Of a stretch of DNA of 43,188 nt, positions 43,118-43,188 are shown piece by piece. The first letter of the stretch is position 1, and the number at the start of each line of letters is the position of its first letter. Both the position numbers and the translations under genes were made by a program. The DNA comes from Planctomycetota bacterium. GTDB taxonomy: Bacteria > Planctomycetota > Phycisphaerae > Tepidisphaerales > Tepidisphaeraceae. The notes beneath the pieces are model-generated. The model saw only the letters and a program-made list of their open reading frames with translations, ran no database searches and was not told where the DNA came from. The stretch spans positions 1 through 43,188 of the forward strand of contig JBCDKH010000008.1 of assembly GCA_038746835.1 (NCBI GenBank). Direction: 5' to 3'.

Positions 43118-43188
43118 CGGGCGGGCCCAGAATGTCGAACAAAAACAAGCCCCCACCCGGGGGCGGGCAGCAGGCCCCACACCACGAC

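Overview
The window is a high-GC bacterial chromosome segment (about two thirds G+C by eye), most likely from a planctomycete and perhaps the class Phycisphaerae. The evidence is a small basic protein of a family I know only from the Planctomycetes/Verrucomicrobia/Chlamydiae group (33053-33280), several secreted proteins with planctomycete-style features, and starts that mostly lack a clear Shine-Dalgarno sequence. Lipid A (lpxI) and tripartite efflux genes indicate a Gram-negative envelope. Genes are dense, and most long antisense reading frames are high-GC shadows. No rRNA, tRNA, CRISPR array or transposase gene was seen.

Layout. 1-2569: the end of a large secreted multidomain protein. 2641-5447: housekeeping genes (trmD, rpsP, yraN) and a DUF368 lipid-carrier transporter. 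5520-10223: a SUFU-domain protein, a secreted protein, isocitrate dehydrogenase and small genes. 10315-16125: a three-gene RND efflux operon. 16134-20825: a VOC protein, a DUF4132 gene with a small partner, and an unknown gene. 20918-23149: katG. 23226-26427: a light-harvesting cassette. 26533-35552: lpxI, membrane proteins, a LOG-family protein, nth, pyrD, the small basic protein, rsmA and unknowns, with dispersed inverted repeats between genes. 35663-42761: a six-gene module with TPR proteins, a vWA protein, one ExbB-like and two ExbD-like proteins. 42787-42999: rpoZ, followed by a low-quality G-rich end.

The most notable region is 23226-26497. One gene encodes a natural fusion of lycopene beta-cyclase (CrtY) with a Brp/Blh-type beta-carotene 15,15'-dioxygenase, so one polypeptide could carry lycopene to retinal. 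Seventeen bases downstream lies a microbial rhodopsin with the Asn-Asp-Gln (NDQ) motif of light-driven sodium pumps such as KR2, followed by a good hairpin terminator. This looks like a compact two-gene sodium-pump phototrophy unit; lycopene itself must be made by genes outside the window.

The second notable region is 35663-42761. It resembles a proton-driven ExbB/ExbD motor with unusual parts: a vWA protein whose membrane helix has a TonB-like Ser-x3-His spacing, and a second ExbD in which the proton-carrying Asp is replaced by Asn. Its job is unknown.
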